64,000 nucleotides of DNA, taken from the NCBI RefSeq assembly GCF_001591505.1, contig NZ_BCVA01000026.1:18961-82960 (forward strand), given 5' to 3'. Below the pieces are notes generated by a model. That model was not told the DNA's origin. It searched no databases and saw only the letters and a program-made list of their open reading frames with translations. Source of the DNA: Neobacillus niacini NBRC 15566. GTDB taxonomy: Bacteria; Bacillota; Bacilli; Bacillales; Cytobacillaceae. Shown piece after piece: positions 41,857 to 50,055 of this stretch; positions within the stretch are counted from its first letter, which is position 1; each line of letters starts with the position of its first letter. Both the position numbers and the translations under genes were made by a program.

Positions 41857-43389
41857 GTGAATTATTCCTCTATCACTAGGTTAACAGGGTTTGCTTCAGG
41901 AATGGACACAGACTCGATTGTTAAAAAGCTGATGAATGCTGAGAGTATCTCGCTTAATAAACTAAAACAAAACCAACAAAAGCAAACATGGTTAAGTGAT
42001 TCTTATCGGCAATGGAATGCAGATTTGTTAGCGTTTCGGTCGAATACGATTTTAAATATGAGTCTATCAAAAACGTATAATACGTTCGATGTTTCTTCCA
42101 GCCAAGAGAACGCCGTTTCAGCTACTGCTTCAGGCACATCCTTAGCAGGTACGTATTCTGTTGAAGTAAAACAATTGGCCAGTTCAGCTGCCTTTACTGG
42201 AGATAAAGTAAGTTTGGATCCAACCAAGACGCTTGGGAATTCTGTCCAAGGTGCTGCCCAATTAACAGCTGATACATCGATAACAATTAATGTCAATAAT
42301 GATCCGGGAAAAACGGCGACTATCGCTATTAAAACAACAGACACCATCAACGATGTCGTGACAAAAATAAATGGTGCAAAAGACAGTACTGGAAAAAGCT
42401 TAGGACTGCAAGCCTTCTATGATCCAACCCTGCAACAGTTTACTTTAAAAACAAAGGAAACTGGAGCTGCTGCCAAAATTGATCTGAGTATGAATACAAG
42501 CGCAGAAAGTCAGGCGTTTTTAAACAATACACTGGGCCTAAACACAACTAACTTAGTTGCTGCAGGCCAAAATGCTAATGTCATTTTTAATGGTAATGAA
42601 ATTACGACGTTACCATCTAATAATGCGACCATCATGGGGATAAATTTTTCCTTCAAAAGTCCAACGGTGGGTGCAAGTACCGTTACTGTCTCGCAAAACA
42701 CGGACGGGGTTATAAAGAATGTTAAAGATTTTGTTGATCAATATAATAGCATGCTAGATAAGATGAATAAATCCATCACTGATCCTGTCTATAGGGATTA
42801 CCAGCCTCTCTTAGAAGAGCAAAAAGGTGAGATGTCGGAGAAACAGATTGAAATGTGGGAAGAAAAAGCAAAAAGTGGTCTTCTTCGCAGTGATCGTATT
42901 CTCTCTGGGCTGGTTACAAAAATGCGCAGTGTGATGACCTCTATTGTCGATAATGGCAGTTCTTATAACTCACTTTCGTCGATCGGGATTTCATCTAGAA
43001 GCTATCAGGACAAAGGTAAACTTTATGTGGATGAAACAAAATTAAGAGAGGCCATTCAAGCAGATCCTGACGCTGTTGAAAAACTATTTTCCCAACTTGG
43101 GGATGCAAGTAAAGGAACAAGTGGTGTCATCAATCAACTTTCCGAGACTTTACAGGCCGGGATTAAAGAATTGACCAATAAAGCTGGTTTCACCGGGAAT
43201 AATCAGTATGATCAAAGTGTTATTGGGAAGTTATTGTCGAATGCGCAGACGGATATTGCCCGCCAAACCGAGAAGTTGCAGCGTAAAGAAGCACAATATT
43301 ATCGCCAATTTGCGGCAATGGAGCAAGCAATGTCACGTTTTAATTCACAAAGTTCTTGGTTATATCAGCAAACGGGCGGAGGTATGTAG
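41857..43389 (+). CDS. fliD: Flagellar filament cap protein FliD
   Basis: A 510-residue protein with the FliD N-domain (TRLTGFASGMDTDSIVKKLM) and C-domain (LGDASKGTSGVINQLSETLQAGIKELTNKAG; AAMEQAMSRFNSQSSWLYQQ). It caps the growing filament. GTG start with GAGAGGTGATT upstream. It is followed by a muramidase-like gene rather than the usual fliS-fliT. Confidence 0.94.
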   Translation: MNYSSITRLTGFASGMDTDSIVKKLMNAESISLNKLKQNQQKQTWLSDSYRQWNADLLAFRSNTILNMSLSKTYNTFDVSSSQENAVSATASGTSLAGTYSVEVKQLASSAAFTGDKVSLDPTKTLGNSVQGAAQLTADTSITINVNNDPGKTATIAIKTTDTINDVVTKINGAKDSTGKSLGLQAFYDPTLQQFTLKTKETGAAAKIDLSMNTSAESQAFLNNTLGLNTTNLVAAGQNANVIFNGNEITTLPSNNATIMGINFSFKSPTVGASTVTVSQNTDGVIKNVKDFVDQYNSMLDKMNKSITDPVYRDYQPLLEEQKGEMSEKQIEMWEEKAKSGLLRSDRILSGLVTKMRSVMTSIVDNGSSYNSLSSIGISSRSYQDKGKLYVDETKLREAIQADPDAVEKLFSQLGDASKGTSGVINQLSETLQAGIKELTNKAGFTGNNQYDQSVIGKLLSNAQTDIARQTEKLQRKEAQYYRQFAAMEQAMSRFNSQSSWLYQQTGGGM

Positions 43390-43392
43390 TCT

Positions 43393-44070
43393 ATGAATAT
43401 TGGATCTTTGTCTAGTAATTGGCTGCTTCACAAAACGATCTTAGATACTTCGCGCCTCGGGGAAAGTAACCTTTCTAATCAATCAGGTCTAACAAATAAT
43501 CCCTTTGAGGAATTACTTGAACAAGTGTTGCTGCAAACCAAGATGAATCATAAATCAACTAGCAATCTAGATATTTCAACTCTACTAGCTCGTTTGGATT
43601 CGCTGGTCCCTCAGACTGGGGCAGGAGTTCCACAAAGTGAATCTCTCTCTTCTAAAACGACGGGCAGCAACAATCTTAATGCCCATCTAAAGGGAGTTTT
43701 GCAGAATACAGGTCACTTTTTTCAAGAGGCTGGTAAAAAATATAATATTGATCCTGCTCTCCTGGCAGCTATCTCCATCCATGAAACGGGTAACGGAACG
43801 TCTAACGCGGCTCGTTTTAAATTTAATGTGGCAGGGATGATGGGGAAAAACGGTTTAAAAACCTATTCATCCATTGAAGAGAGCATATTTGATATGGCTC
43901 GAAACCTTCGTCAAAACTATTTAGATAAAGGGAAATTAACCATCGCTCAAATAGGGGCCAAGTATGCACCAATTGGAGCGGCTAATGACCCCACTCAACT
44001 TAATAATCACTGGGTAACAGGTGTTCAGCGCTACTTTGATACCTTAACAACAGGGAGTAATTATGCGTAA
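43393..44070 (+). CDS. Flagellar peptidoglycan hydrolase (FlgJ C-terminal-like glucosaminidase)
   Basis: A 225-residue protein. The N-terminal 110 residues are low-complexity (Ser/Thr/Asn/Leu). The C-terminal part is a glucosaminidase/muramidase-like domain (about 112-215) with the catalytic Glu E131 in ISIHETGNGTS and the conserved KFNVAGMMG, ESIFDMARNLRQNYL and KYAPIGAANDPTQLNNHWV. It likely opens the wall for rod or hook passage, like the FlgJ C-domain of Gram-negatives. There is no signal peptide, so it is probably exported by the flagellar apparatus. It lies between fliD and fliK in the hook operon. Confidence 0.85.
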   Translation: MNIGSLSSNWLLHKTILDTSRLGESNLSNQSGLTNNPFEELLEQVLLQTKMNHKSTSNLDISTLLARLDSLVPQTGAGVPQSESLSSKTTGSNNLNAHLKGVLQNTGHFFQEAGKKYNIDPALLAAISIHETGNGTSNAARFKFNVAGMMGKNGLKTYSSIEESIFDMARNLRQNYLDKGKLTIAQIGAKYAPIGAANDPTQLNNHWVTGVQRYFDTLTTGSNYA

Positions 44071-44112
44071 TAGGTATCTTTTATACAAAGGAAAGTGAGT
44101 AGGTGGCAGAAC

Positions 44113-45141
44113 GTGATCCAGCTTTCAGGAATACAAATGAAAAGCATTAATCAAACCGGCAAAATGGCAGCGAGTGAGGGAGAACAGGCTGATGGTTTTG
44201 AGGCTTTGTTACAACTTATCGGCCAAGTACAAGAGCAGCAAAAGGAAGAAGATACGGTGCCTTTTGGATTCATTAACCCATTGGTACAACCTGCCTCATT
44301 GCAGCAAAATGCATTAACGGATCCTATTCTCCTAGAAGGGATGGAAAAAAGGTCGATAGCAGTGCAGGTCCAAGCTGAGCCAAACGTAGAGATGGCGAAA
44401 CAAACAGCAGATAATCCTTTGTTCCAATCGGCAATAAATAGCCTGGTGGGTGTTGACGGACAGAAAGGTGAAATACTGCTGGAAACTGCAACCATTTATC
44501 AAAAGGCAGTAACAGCTGAATACGTTAAAGAAACAGGGATAGTCACTAATGAGGATTCCACTCAAAAAGAATTACTTGATATGAACCAAACGGGCAGGAA
44601 TTCTTCAGTGGACGCCTTCACCACGGTTCATTCAACGCAGGCGACCCAACCGATTATTTCCAATGAGAAGGGTGTCCCTTTACAAACTGTACAAGCTAAC
44701 CAATTTGATCAAGAAATAACGAAGTTTTTACAATCTTCGATACATGTAACAGGATTGGAAGATGGAATCGAGGCTGCGTTTACCCTGGCGCCAAAGCATT
44801 TAGGTAAGGTCGATGTCAAGGTTACCATTCAGGAGGGGCAAGTAACGGCTGAATTCCTTACATCGACTCCTTTAGGTAAGGATTTACTAGAATCACATGT
44901 TCAGACATTACGGTCTGCTTTAGAAACACAGGGGCTGCATGTCGTGAAAATCGATATCTCGCAACAGAACATAAACTCTAACTTCATGGGGGCTTTCTCA
45001 CAAAAGGGAGATTCAAATGCAAGACATGGACAGCAAGATTCACGTAAGCGTAACGATCAACAATTGATCCAAACCCAGGATGAATATCGAGATTATGCAA
45101 TTGAAACTGGATGGGTTTCTAAAATAAATACCACAGCGTAA
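44113..45141 (+). CDS. fliK: Flagellar hook-length control protein FliK
   Basis: A 342-residue protein: a long polar, Gln/Glu-rich N-terminal ruler region and a C-terminal Flg_hook domain (about 215-300; FTLAPKHLGKVDVKVTIQEGQVTAEFLT). It sets hook length and switches FlhB specificity. The start is taken at GTG 44113 with AGGTGG 6 bases upstream; an in-frame GTG at 44095 sits too close to GGA. Confidence 0.88.
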   Translation: MIQLSGIQMKSINQTGKMAASEGEQADGFEALLQLIGQVQEQQKEEDTVPFGFINPLVQPASLQQNALTDPILLEGMEKRSIAVQVQAEPNVEMAKQTADNPLFQSAINSLVGVDGQKGEILLETATIYQKAVTAEYVKETGIVTNEDSTQKELLDMNQTGRNSSVDAFTTVHSTQATQPIISNEKGVPLQTVQANQFDQEITKFLQSSIHVTGLEDGIEAAFTLAPKHLGKVDVKVTIQEGQVTAEFLTSTPLGKDLLESHVQTLRSALETQGLHVVKIDISQQNINSNFMGAFSQKGDSNARHGQQDSRKRNDQQLIQTQDEYRDYAIETGWVSKINTTA

Positions 45142-45153
45142 GGGGGGACACCA

Positions 45154-45567
45154 TTGACTTCAATCAATACGATCAATTCCTACTCAGCACAAAAAAACAG
45201 CACCCAGCCAAAGCAGGAAATGGGAAAAGAAGCATTTTTGAAAATATTAGTTACGCAGCTTCAAAACCAAGACCCAACGCAGCCGCAGAAAGACGGTGAA
45301 TTCGTGGCACAAATGGCACAGTTAAGCGTATTAGAACAGCTCTCCAACCTTAATAACTCGCTTACAGCCTACTTAGAATCTAGCAATAATTTAAGTCAAT
45401 ATTCTTATGTGCTTGGAAATAAAGTCACCTGGACAAACCCAGAAACCAATGTGGAAGAGAGCGGAACGGTTACAGGGATTAATTATAAAAATAATCAAGT
45501 TTACTATAAAATTGGCGATCAAGAAATACTATCAAGTTTAATCGATTCAATGGAAATGAATCAATAA
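45154..45567 (+). CDS. flgD: Flagellar hook-assembly protein FlgD
   Basis: A 137-residue short-type FlgD (GKEAFLKILVTQLQNQDPTQPQKDGEFVAQMAQLSVLEQLSNLN). It forms the hook cap scaffold. TTG start 45154 with GGGGGGA upstream. The C-terminal beta domain of long FlgD proteins is reduced, as in other Bacillus. Confidence 0.92.
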   Translation: MTSINTINSYSAQKNSTQPKQEMGKEAFLKILVTQLQNQDPTQPQKDGEFVAQMAQLSVLEQLSNLNNSLTAYLESSNNLSQYSYVLGNKVTWTNPETNVEESGTVTGINYKNNQVYYKIGDQEILSSLIDSMEMNQ

Positions 45568-45583
45568 GAGGAGGAACAAAAAC

Positions 45584-46408
45584 ATGCTTCGTTCATTAAA
45601 TTCAGGGGTATCCGGACTAAAAGGTTTTCAAACAAAATTGGATGTTATTGGGAACAATATTGCGAACGTTAATACAGTAGGTTTTAAAAAAGGCCGTGTC
45701 GTATTTGAAGATATTTTCAGTCAGACGATTAAAGGGGCAACAGGTCCAACGCAAACTGCAGGAGCGAACCCAGCGCCACTCTCAGGCGGGACAAATCCGA
45801 TTCAGGTGGGCTTAGGAACAAGAGTTGGCAGCATTGATACTCTTCACACACCTGGAAGTCCAACAACTACGAATATAGGCACAGACCTTTACCTTGATGG
45901 CGATGCATTTTTTGTAGTCGAAAATGCCTCACAGAAGCAGTTCTTAACAAGAGCTGGGAATTTCACATTAGACAGCAGTAATAATTTGGTCAATCAGAAT
46001 GGTATGTTTGTAGTCGGCCAAGATGGCGGAAAAATTACCATCCCAGATCAATACATTACGTTTTCCATTGATGCGAATGGCAGCATTATTGGTGTTAACC
46101 CGGATGGAACAAGTGAAGATTCCGGTTTGAAAATTGGAACCATAGCAGTTGACAATCCAAAGGGGTTATTGAAAGCCGGTGGTTCGTTGTATTCTTTAAC
46201 ACCAAATGCTGATTCAGCCTCGATTGCAACGCTGCTCACGGAAGGAAGTAATGCACAAGTTATCGCAGGCGCACTCGAAATGTCAAACGTTGATTTATCA
46301 GAAGAACTAACCGAAATGATTACCGCCCAGCGTGGATTCCAAGCAAATTCAAAAATTATTACAGTTTCCGATCAAATATTAGAAGAATTGGTAAATTTAA
46401 AACGATAA
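45584..46408 (+). CDS. flgE: Flagellar hook protein FlgE
   Basis: A 274-residue FlgE/FlgG-type protein (LRSLNSGVSGLKGFQTKLDVIGNNIANVNTVGFKKG; LEMSNVDLSEELTEMITAQRGFQANSKIITVSDQILEELVNLKR). Its position after flgD identifies it as the hook subunit. It is the last gene before a strong terminator. Confidence 0.92.
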   Translation: MLRSLNSGVSGLKGFQTKLDVIGNNIANVNTVGFKKGRVVFEDIFSQTIKGATGPTQTAGANPAPLSGGTNPIQVGLGTRVGSIDTLHTPGSPTTTNIGTDLYLDGDAFFVVENASQKQFLTRAGNFTLDSSNNLVNQNGMFVVGQDGGKITIPDQYITFSIDANGSIIGVNPDGTSEDSGLKIGTIAVDNPKGLLKAGGSLYSLTPNADSASIATLLTEGSNAQVIAGALEMSNVDLSEELTEMITAQRGFQANSKIITVSDQILEELVNLKR

Positions 46409-46413
46409 TAGAT

Positions 46414-46456
46414 AAAGAGAGAAAATATCATTCGAGATATTTCTCTCTTTTTTTAC
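46414..46456 (+). terminator. Terminator of fliD-flgE operon
   Basis: AAAGAGAGAAAATATC pairs with GATATTTCTCTCTTT, followed by a T run. Confidence 0.93.
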
Positions 46457-46604
46457 ATATTTTTCAATTTTTATAGTGTATTTTGTTAAATTTTCGTAAA
46501 CATTCGATTATGTTCGTCATTTTATGGGGGTATTCTACAAAATATAATTGAAAATTAATAGTTGTAATGTTATGCTTTTTTTGTAATAAATTTTAAAAAT
46601 TGAA

Positions 46605-46686
46605 AAAGGCAAACCTGAGGAAACTCAGCGACGCAAAGCTATAGGGGCTAAATTGTAATAACAGTAAGCCAGCCAGTTGCCGAAAT
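46605..46686 (+). ncRNA. Cyclic di-GMP-I (GEMM-I) riboswitch before fliM
   Basis: Blocks in order: GGCAAACC; a hairpin with a GAAA loop (CTGAG-GAAA-CTCAG); GACGCAAAGC; TATAGGGGCTAAAT; AAGCCAGCCAGTTGCCG. P1 forms from GGCAA and TTGCC. A small hairpin (ATAGATT/AATCTAT) and a full terminator (46723-46759) follow, so ligand binding should govern read-through into the fliM-sigD operon. Upstream, TATAAT at 46543-46548 may be the promoter. The rest of the 46409-46797 gap shows nothing else. Confidence 0.93.
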
Positions 46687-46722
46687 ATAGATTGTCCTAA
46701 TCTATTAGTTTATTTAGCTATG

Positions 46723-46759
46723 GACGAGACTATTCTTCGGAGTAGTCTCGTCTTTTTTT
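46723..46759 (+). terminator. Riboswitch expression-platform terminator
   Basis: GACGAGACTA and TAGTCTCGTC form a 10-bp stem (longer with inner pairs) around TTCTTCGG, followed by TTTTTTT. It lies between the aptamer and fliM. Confidence 0.93.
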
Positions 46760-46797
46760 GTTGGTCTTTTTTAACAGTGGAAGGGAATGTGTGAAGA

Positions 46798-47736
46798 ATG
46801 GACTATCGTGTGTCAAATTCCCCAATTGGAAGTAACCCTGCAAATTTGAAAGTATATGATTTTAAAAAGGCATTGCGGTTATCGATGGATCAGGTACGGG
46901 TACTGACGAGAATCCATGAAAACTTTGCTTACCAGCTTGCATCCTTTATTTCATCTGAGTTACGTTCGTTTGTCCAAGTAGAGGTTACGACAGTTGAGCA
47001 AATGCTGTATGAAGAGTTTATTAACCAGCTGCCGGACACTACGATATTAAGTGTGTTTGAATCAGGTGAACAAGGAATCCGAATGGCGATGGACTTAAAT
47101 CCTGAAATGGCTTTTGTGATGATTGACCGACTTTTAGGCGGGAAAGGAACAGCAGAGGAATGGGGACGTTCTACCTTAACTCCGATTGAAACCAATGTTT
47201 TAAAGCGTCTATTAGAGGGAGTCGTTCAAATCCTGCAAAAAGCTTGGAGTGATATTATGGTGCTCCCGATCAAGTTTTTGAACATGGAAACCAATCCCCA
47301 GTTTTTGCAATTGGGTATCCCAACGGAAACAGTCATCGTCATCACATTCCAACTAACAGTTGGAAAAGTGGAAGAAACGATACATCTTTGTATTCCATAC
47401 ATATTGTTAGAGCCGTTTATTCCTAAGTTATCCTCCCATAATTGGTACGGACATGGAAAATGGGTGAAAAATAAGGAAGAAAGTGAATTTTTACAAGGAC
47501 AGATTGAGCATTTAATTGTTCCGGTTATTACGGAATTAGGGCGGGCGACGATTACGATGGAAGAAATCCTTGGTTTAAACGTCGATGATGTCATTCAATT
47601 AAACCAATTGGTGGATGAGCCTCTGAAAGTAAATGTAAATGAAGAATTGAAGTTCTTAGCACATCCAGGAACGAAGAAGTCGAGAGTTGCCGTTAAAATT
47701 GAGCACTTGATAGAAGGGGAAGGCAAAAATGGTTGA
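46798..47736 (+). CDS. fliM: Flagellar motor switch protein FliM
   Basis: A 312-residue C-ring protein: CheC-like middle domain (about 40-225) and C-terminal SpoA domain (about 235-305; LNVDDVIQLNQLVDEPLKVNVNEELKFLAHPGTKKSRVAVKI). The N-terminal CheY-P-binding peptide usually seen (MSxxEIDALL) is not present; the first 15 residues are MDYRVSNSPIGSNPA. It is the first gene of the riboswitch-led operon and overlaps fliN by 8 bases. Confidence 0.92.
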   Translation: MDYRVSNSPIGSNPANLKVYDFKKALRLSMDQVRVLTRIHENFAYQLASFISSELRSFVQVEVTTVEQMLYEEFINQLPDTTILSVFESGEQGIRMAMDLNPEMAFVMIDRLLGGKGTAEEWGRSTLTPIETNVLKRLLEGVVQILQKAWSDIMVLPIKFLNMETNPQFLQLGIPTETVIVITFQLTVGKVEETIHLCIPYILLEPFIPKLSSHNWYGHGKWVKNKEESEFLQGQIEHLIVPVITELGRATITMEEILGLNVDDVIQLNQLVDEPLKVNVNEELKFLAHPGTKKSRVAVKIEHLIEGEGKNG

Positions 47737-48103
47737 AAAGGGGAAACTCACACAAGATGAAATGGAAGCACTTCTCGGCAGCAGCCAACAGAGTGCAGCC
47801 AATGAACACTTTCAGTTTACAGAGCTAGAGTCGGATGATTTTGGGCAAAACGCAAATGAAAAAATGAATTTGGACCTTCTGCTAGATATTCCCTTAGAAA
47901 TCGTTGTGGAGTTGGGAAGAACAAAAAAAAGAATTAGCGAAGTTCTTGAATTAACCAGTGGGTCGATTGTCGAATTGGACAAGATGGCTGGAGAACCAGT
48001 TGATGTGTATGTGAATAACAAGTTGATTGCAAAAGGCGAAGTTGTGGTGATTGAAGAGCACTTCGGAGTTAGAATTAAGGAAATTTGCCAATCTCCTTTA
48101 TGA
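47729..48103 (+). CDS. fliN: Flagellar motor switch protein FliN (first copy)
   Basis: A 124-residue protein. The N-terminal part has LTQDEMEALLGSS, which resembles the CheY-P-binding or FliM N-terminal motif. The C-terminal SpoA domain (about 48-120) carries LDIPLEIVVELGRTKKRISEVLEL and the KMAGEPVDVYVNNKLIAKGEVVVI core. It is a plain FliN, not the CheC-fused FliY of B. subtilis. A second SpoA-domain gene exists at 55191. Confidence 0.9.
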   Translation: MVEKGKLTQDEMEALLGSSQQSAANEHFQFTELESDDFGQNANEKMNLDLLLDIPLEIVVELGRTKKRISEVLELTSGSIVELDKMAGEPVDVYVNNKLIAKGEVVVIEEHFGVRIKEICQSPL

Positions 48104-48125
48104 CAGTCATTAGGGTGAGGGGAAA

Positions 48126-48485
48126 ATGATAGAGGAAAAAGAAACACAGTTGAGGCAATATTTTGAGCTCTCGAAGGCGATATTGAGTGCATTACAACTC
48201 GGGGAAGAGGAAAAGGCCCCCCTTTTAATCGAGCAGCGGGAAATCTGTATTTCTACTATTAATAGGTTAGATAATCAAGCAGGAATGGTTCTTAGCAATG
48301 AACGCATTCAAGTACAGCTTAGAGAACTTACTACGCTAGAGAAAGAAATTCAAATCCAAATGCAAAAGACAATGAAAAAACTATCGAATCGTGTACGTCA
48401 CGCACAAAATGAACAATATCTTAGAAGTCAATATGATGATCGGATCACTGTTTCAAAGGGAGTATTTTATGACAGTAAGAAGTAA
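48126..48485 (+). CDS. FliT-like flagellar export chaperone
   Basis: A 119-residue helical protein with FliT-like pattern: LRQYFELSKAILSALQLGEEEKAPLLIEQRE at the start and coiled helices to about 95. It is identified mainly by pattern, size and place before fliS; similarity is weak. FliT chaperones hold FliD before export. It is in the fliM operon, 17 kb-scale order differing from the fliD-fliS-fliT order of B. subtilis. Confidence 0.65.
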   Translation: MIEEKETQLRQYFELSKAILSALQLGEEEKAPLLIEQREICISTINRLDNQAGMVLSNERIQVQLRELTTLEKEIQIQMQKTMKKLSNRVRHAQNEQYLRSQYDDRITVSKGVFYDSKK

Positions 48486-48499
48486 GGGGGATCTCACAA

Positions 48500-48862
48500 G
48501 TGATCAATCCAAATGAAATCTATCAACGAAATCAAATCATGATGGCAAAACCAGAAGAGCTGACACTCATGCTATATAATGGCGGCGTGAAGTTTCTGAA
48601 TCAGGCAAAGCTGGCGATTGAGAAAAAAGATCCAGCGAAGGCACATTCTTTGATTATGAAAACCCAAGAAATTATCACGGAACTCATGGTGACGTTAAAC
48701 ATGGAGATTGAAACATCCAACTCTCTTTTTTCACTCTATGATTATATGAAACAGAGATTGATTGAGGCAAATATGTCAAAAGACATTGAGATTCTTAAGG
48801 AAATAGAGGGAATGTTTCAGGAATTAAAAATAACTTGGACACAGGCGATGAAATCATTATAG
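48500..48862 (+). CDS. fliS: Flagellin export chaperone FliS
   Basis: A 120-residue four-helix protein (NEIYQRNQIMMAKPEELTLMLYNGGVKFLNQAKLAI; SNSLFSLYDYMKQRLIEANMSKD). It binds the flagellin C-terminus and keeps it unfolded. GTG start 48500, AAGGGGG upstream. Confidence 0.93.
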   Translation: MINPNEIYQRNQIMMAKPEELTLMLYNGGVKFLNQAKLAIEKKDPAKAHSLIMKTQEIITELMVTLNMEIETSNSLFSLYDYMKQRLIEANMSKDIEILKEIEGMFQELKITWTQAMKSL

Positions 48863-48892
48863 TTTAGCAGATTGAAAAAAGTGGGTGAGAAG

Positions 48893-49276
48893 ATGAATCA
48901 GATGATTGGAATTATGTCGAGAGCGTTAGATGCGTCCTCTTTGCGTCAAAAGTCCATTTCAAATAATATCGCCAATGTAAATACCCCTTATTTTAAACCT
49001 ACGAAGGTATCCTTTGAACAATTGCTTCAGCAAGAAGTAAAGAGCCAGTTTATTGGGAACCGCACGAATGCCAAGCATGTCCCGATTGGAGAATCGTCTC
49101 CACTCCCTACTCCTAAGCTTGAGCAGGAAAATACCGTTTTCCAAAACAGCGGTAATGGTGTGGATTTGGATTATGAAATGACGAAGCTGAGTGAAAATAC
49201 CATTTGGTATCAATCGTTAACGTATGGGGTAAATGAGGAATTTAATTTATTAAAAACAGCGATTAGGGCGAGGTGA
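48893..49276 (+). CDS. flgB: Flagellar basal-body rod protein FlgB
   Basis: A 127-residue proximal-rod protein (MSRALDASSLRQKSISNNIANVNTPYFKPTKVSFEQLL; DLDYEMTKLSENTIWYQSLTYGVNEEFNLLKTAI). The start is ATG 48893 (GTGGGTGAG upstream); the TTG at 48872 lacks a site. It joins flgC directly. Confidence 0.92.
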   Translation: MNQMIGIMSRALDASSLRQKSISNNIANVNTPYFKPTKVSFEQLLQQEVKSQFIGNRTNAKHVPIGESSPLPTPKLEQENTVFQNSGNGVDLDYEMTKLSENTIWYQSLTYGVNEEFNLLKTAIRAR

Positions 49277-49281
49277 TGAGA

Positions 49282-49719
49282 GAAATGTCAATATTTCAAT
49301 CGCTTTCGATTAGCGGATCAGCCTTAACAGCGAATCGGTTAAAGTTAGATGTCGTTTCCTCGAATATTGCGAATGCGAACACGACAAGAGGACAAATGGT
49401 GGACGGAGAATGGGTTCCATATCGCAGAAAAATGGTAGAAGTGACGGCAAATCAGAATTCACCATTTGACAATTATCTAGAGAAAGAACTCTCTGGAATC
49501 CAAGTTAATAAAATCGTAGAAGATACAAGTCCATTTCAGGCAGTTTATGATCCCGCAAACCCTGACAGCAATGAGCAAGGCTATGTGATGATGCCAAATG
49601 TAGACGTTACAAAGGAAATGGTTGATTTAATGGCTGCATCAAGAGCCTACGAAGCCAATGTTACCGCGTTTAATGCAGGAAAATCGCTGCTGGTGAAAGC
49701 TCTTGAGATTGGAAGATAA
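49282..49719 (+). CDS. flgC: Flagellar basal-body rod protein FlgC
   Basis: A 145-residue rod protein (MSIFQSLSISGSALTANRLKLDVVSSNIANANTTRG; VMMPNVDVTKEMVDLMAASRAYEANVTAFNAGKSLLVKALEI). ATG 49282 is preferred: the AGGTGA of the flgB end lies 6 bases before it, and ATG 49273 overlaps that sequence. Confidence 0.92.
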   Translation, partial: EMSIFQSLSISGSALTANRLKLDVVSSNIANANTTRGQMVDGEWVPYRRKMVEVTANQNSPFDNYLEKELSGIQVNKIVEDTSPFQAVYDPANPDSNEQGYVMMPNVDVTKEMVDLMAASRAYEANVTAFNAGKSLLVKALEIGR

Positions 49720-49734
49720 GGTGGGGAAAAATAA

Positions 49735-50025
49735 ATGAACATATCAAGTATTCAAGCGTTTACGGGATCGTTACCAACAGTTAATAAGCCTCAAAGTACG
49801 GCAGATTCCTCTTTTGGATCTGTGCTGAATCAGTATATTCAAGACGCCAATGGTGCCGTGAAAGATTTTGAATCCAAATCTTTATCGCTGGCAAAAGGGG
49901 AAGCAGTTAATTTACATGATGTTACCATTGCGGCACAAAAGGCTAGTATTGCCGTTTCGTTAACGACACAAGTACGAGACAAAGCAGTGGAAGCCTATCA
50001 AGAAATGATGAGAATGCAAATCTAG
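49735..50025 (+). CDS. fliE: Flagellar MS-ring/rod junction protein FliE
   Basis: A 96-residue protein (FGSVLNQYIQDANGAVKDFESKSLSLAKGEAVNLHDVTIAAQKASIAVSLTTQVRDKAVEAYQEMMRMQI), with the typical terminal MMRMQI. It connects the rod to FliF. Confidence 0.93.
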   Translation: MNISSIQAFTGSLPTVNKPQSTADSSFGSVLNQYIQDANGAVKDFESKSLSLAKGEAVNLHDVTIAAQKASIAVSLTTQVRDKAVEAYQEMMRMQI

Positions 50026-50055
50026 TAAAATCTTAGATGAAATAGTGGAGTGAGC

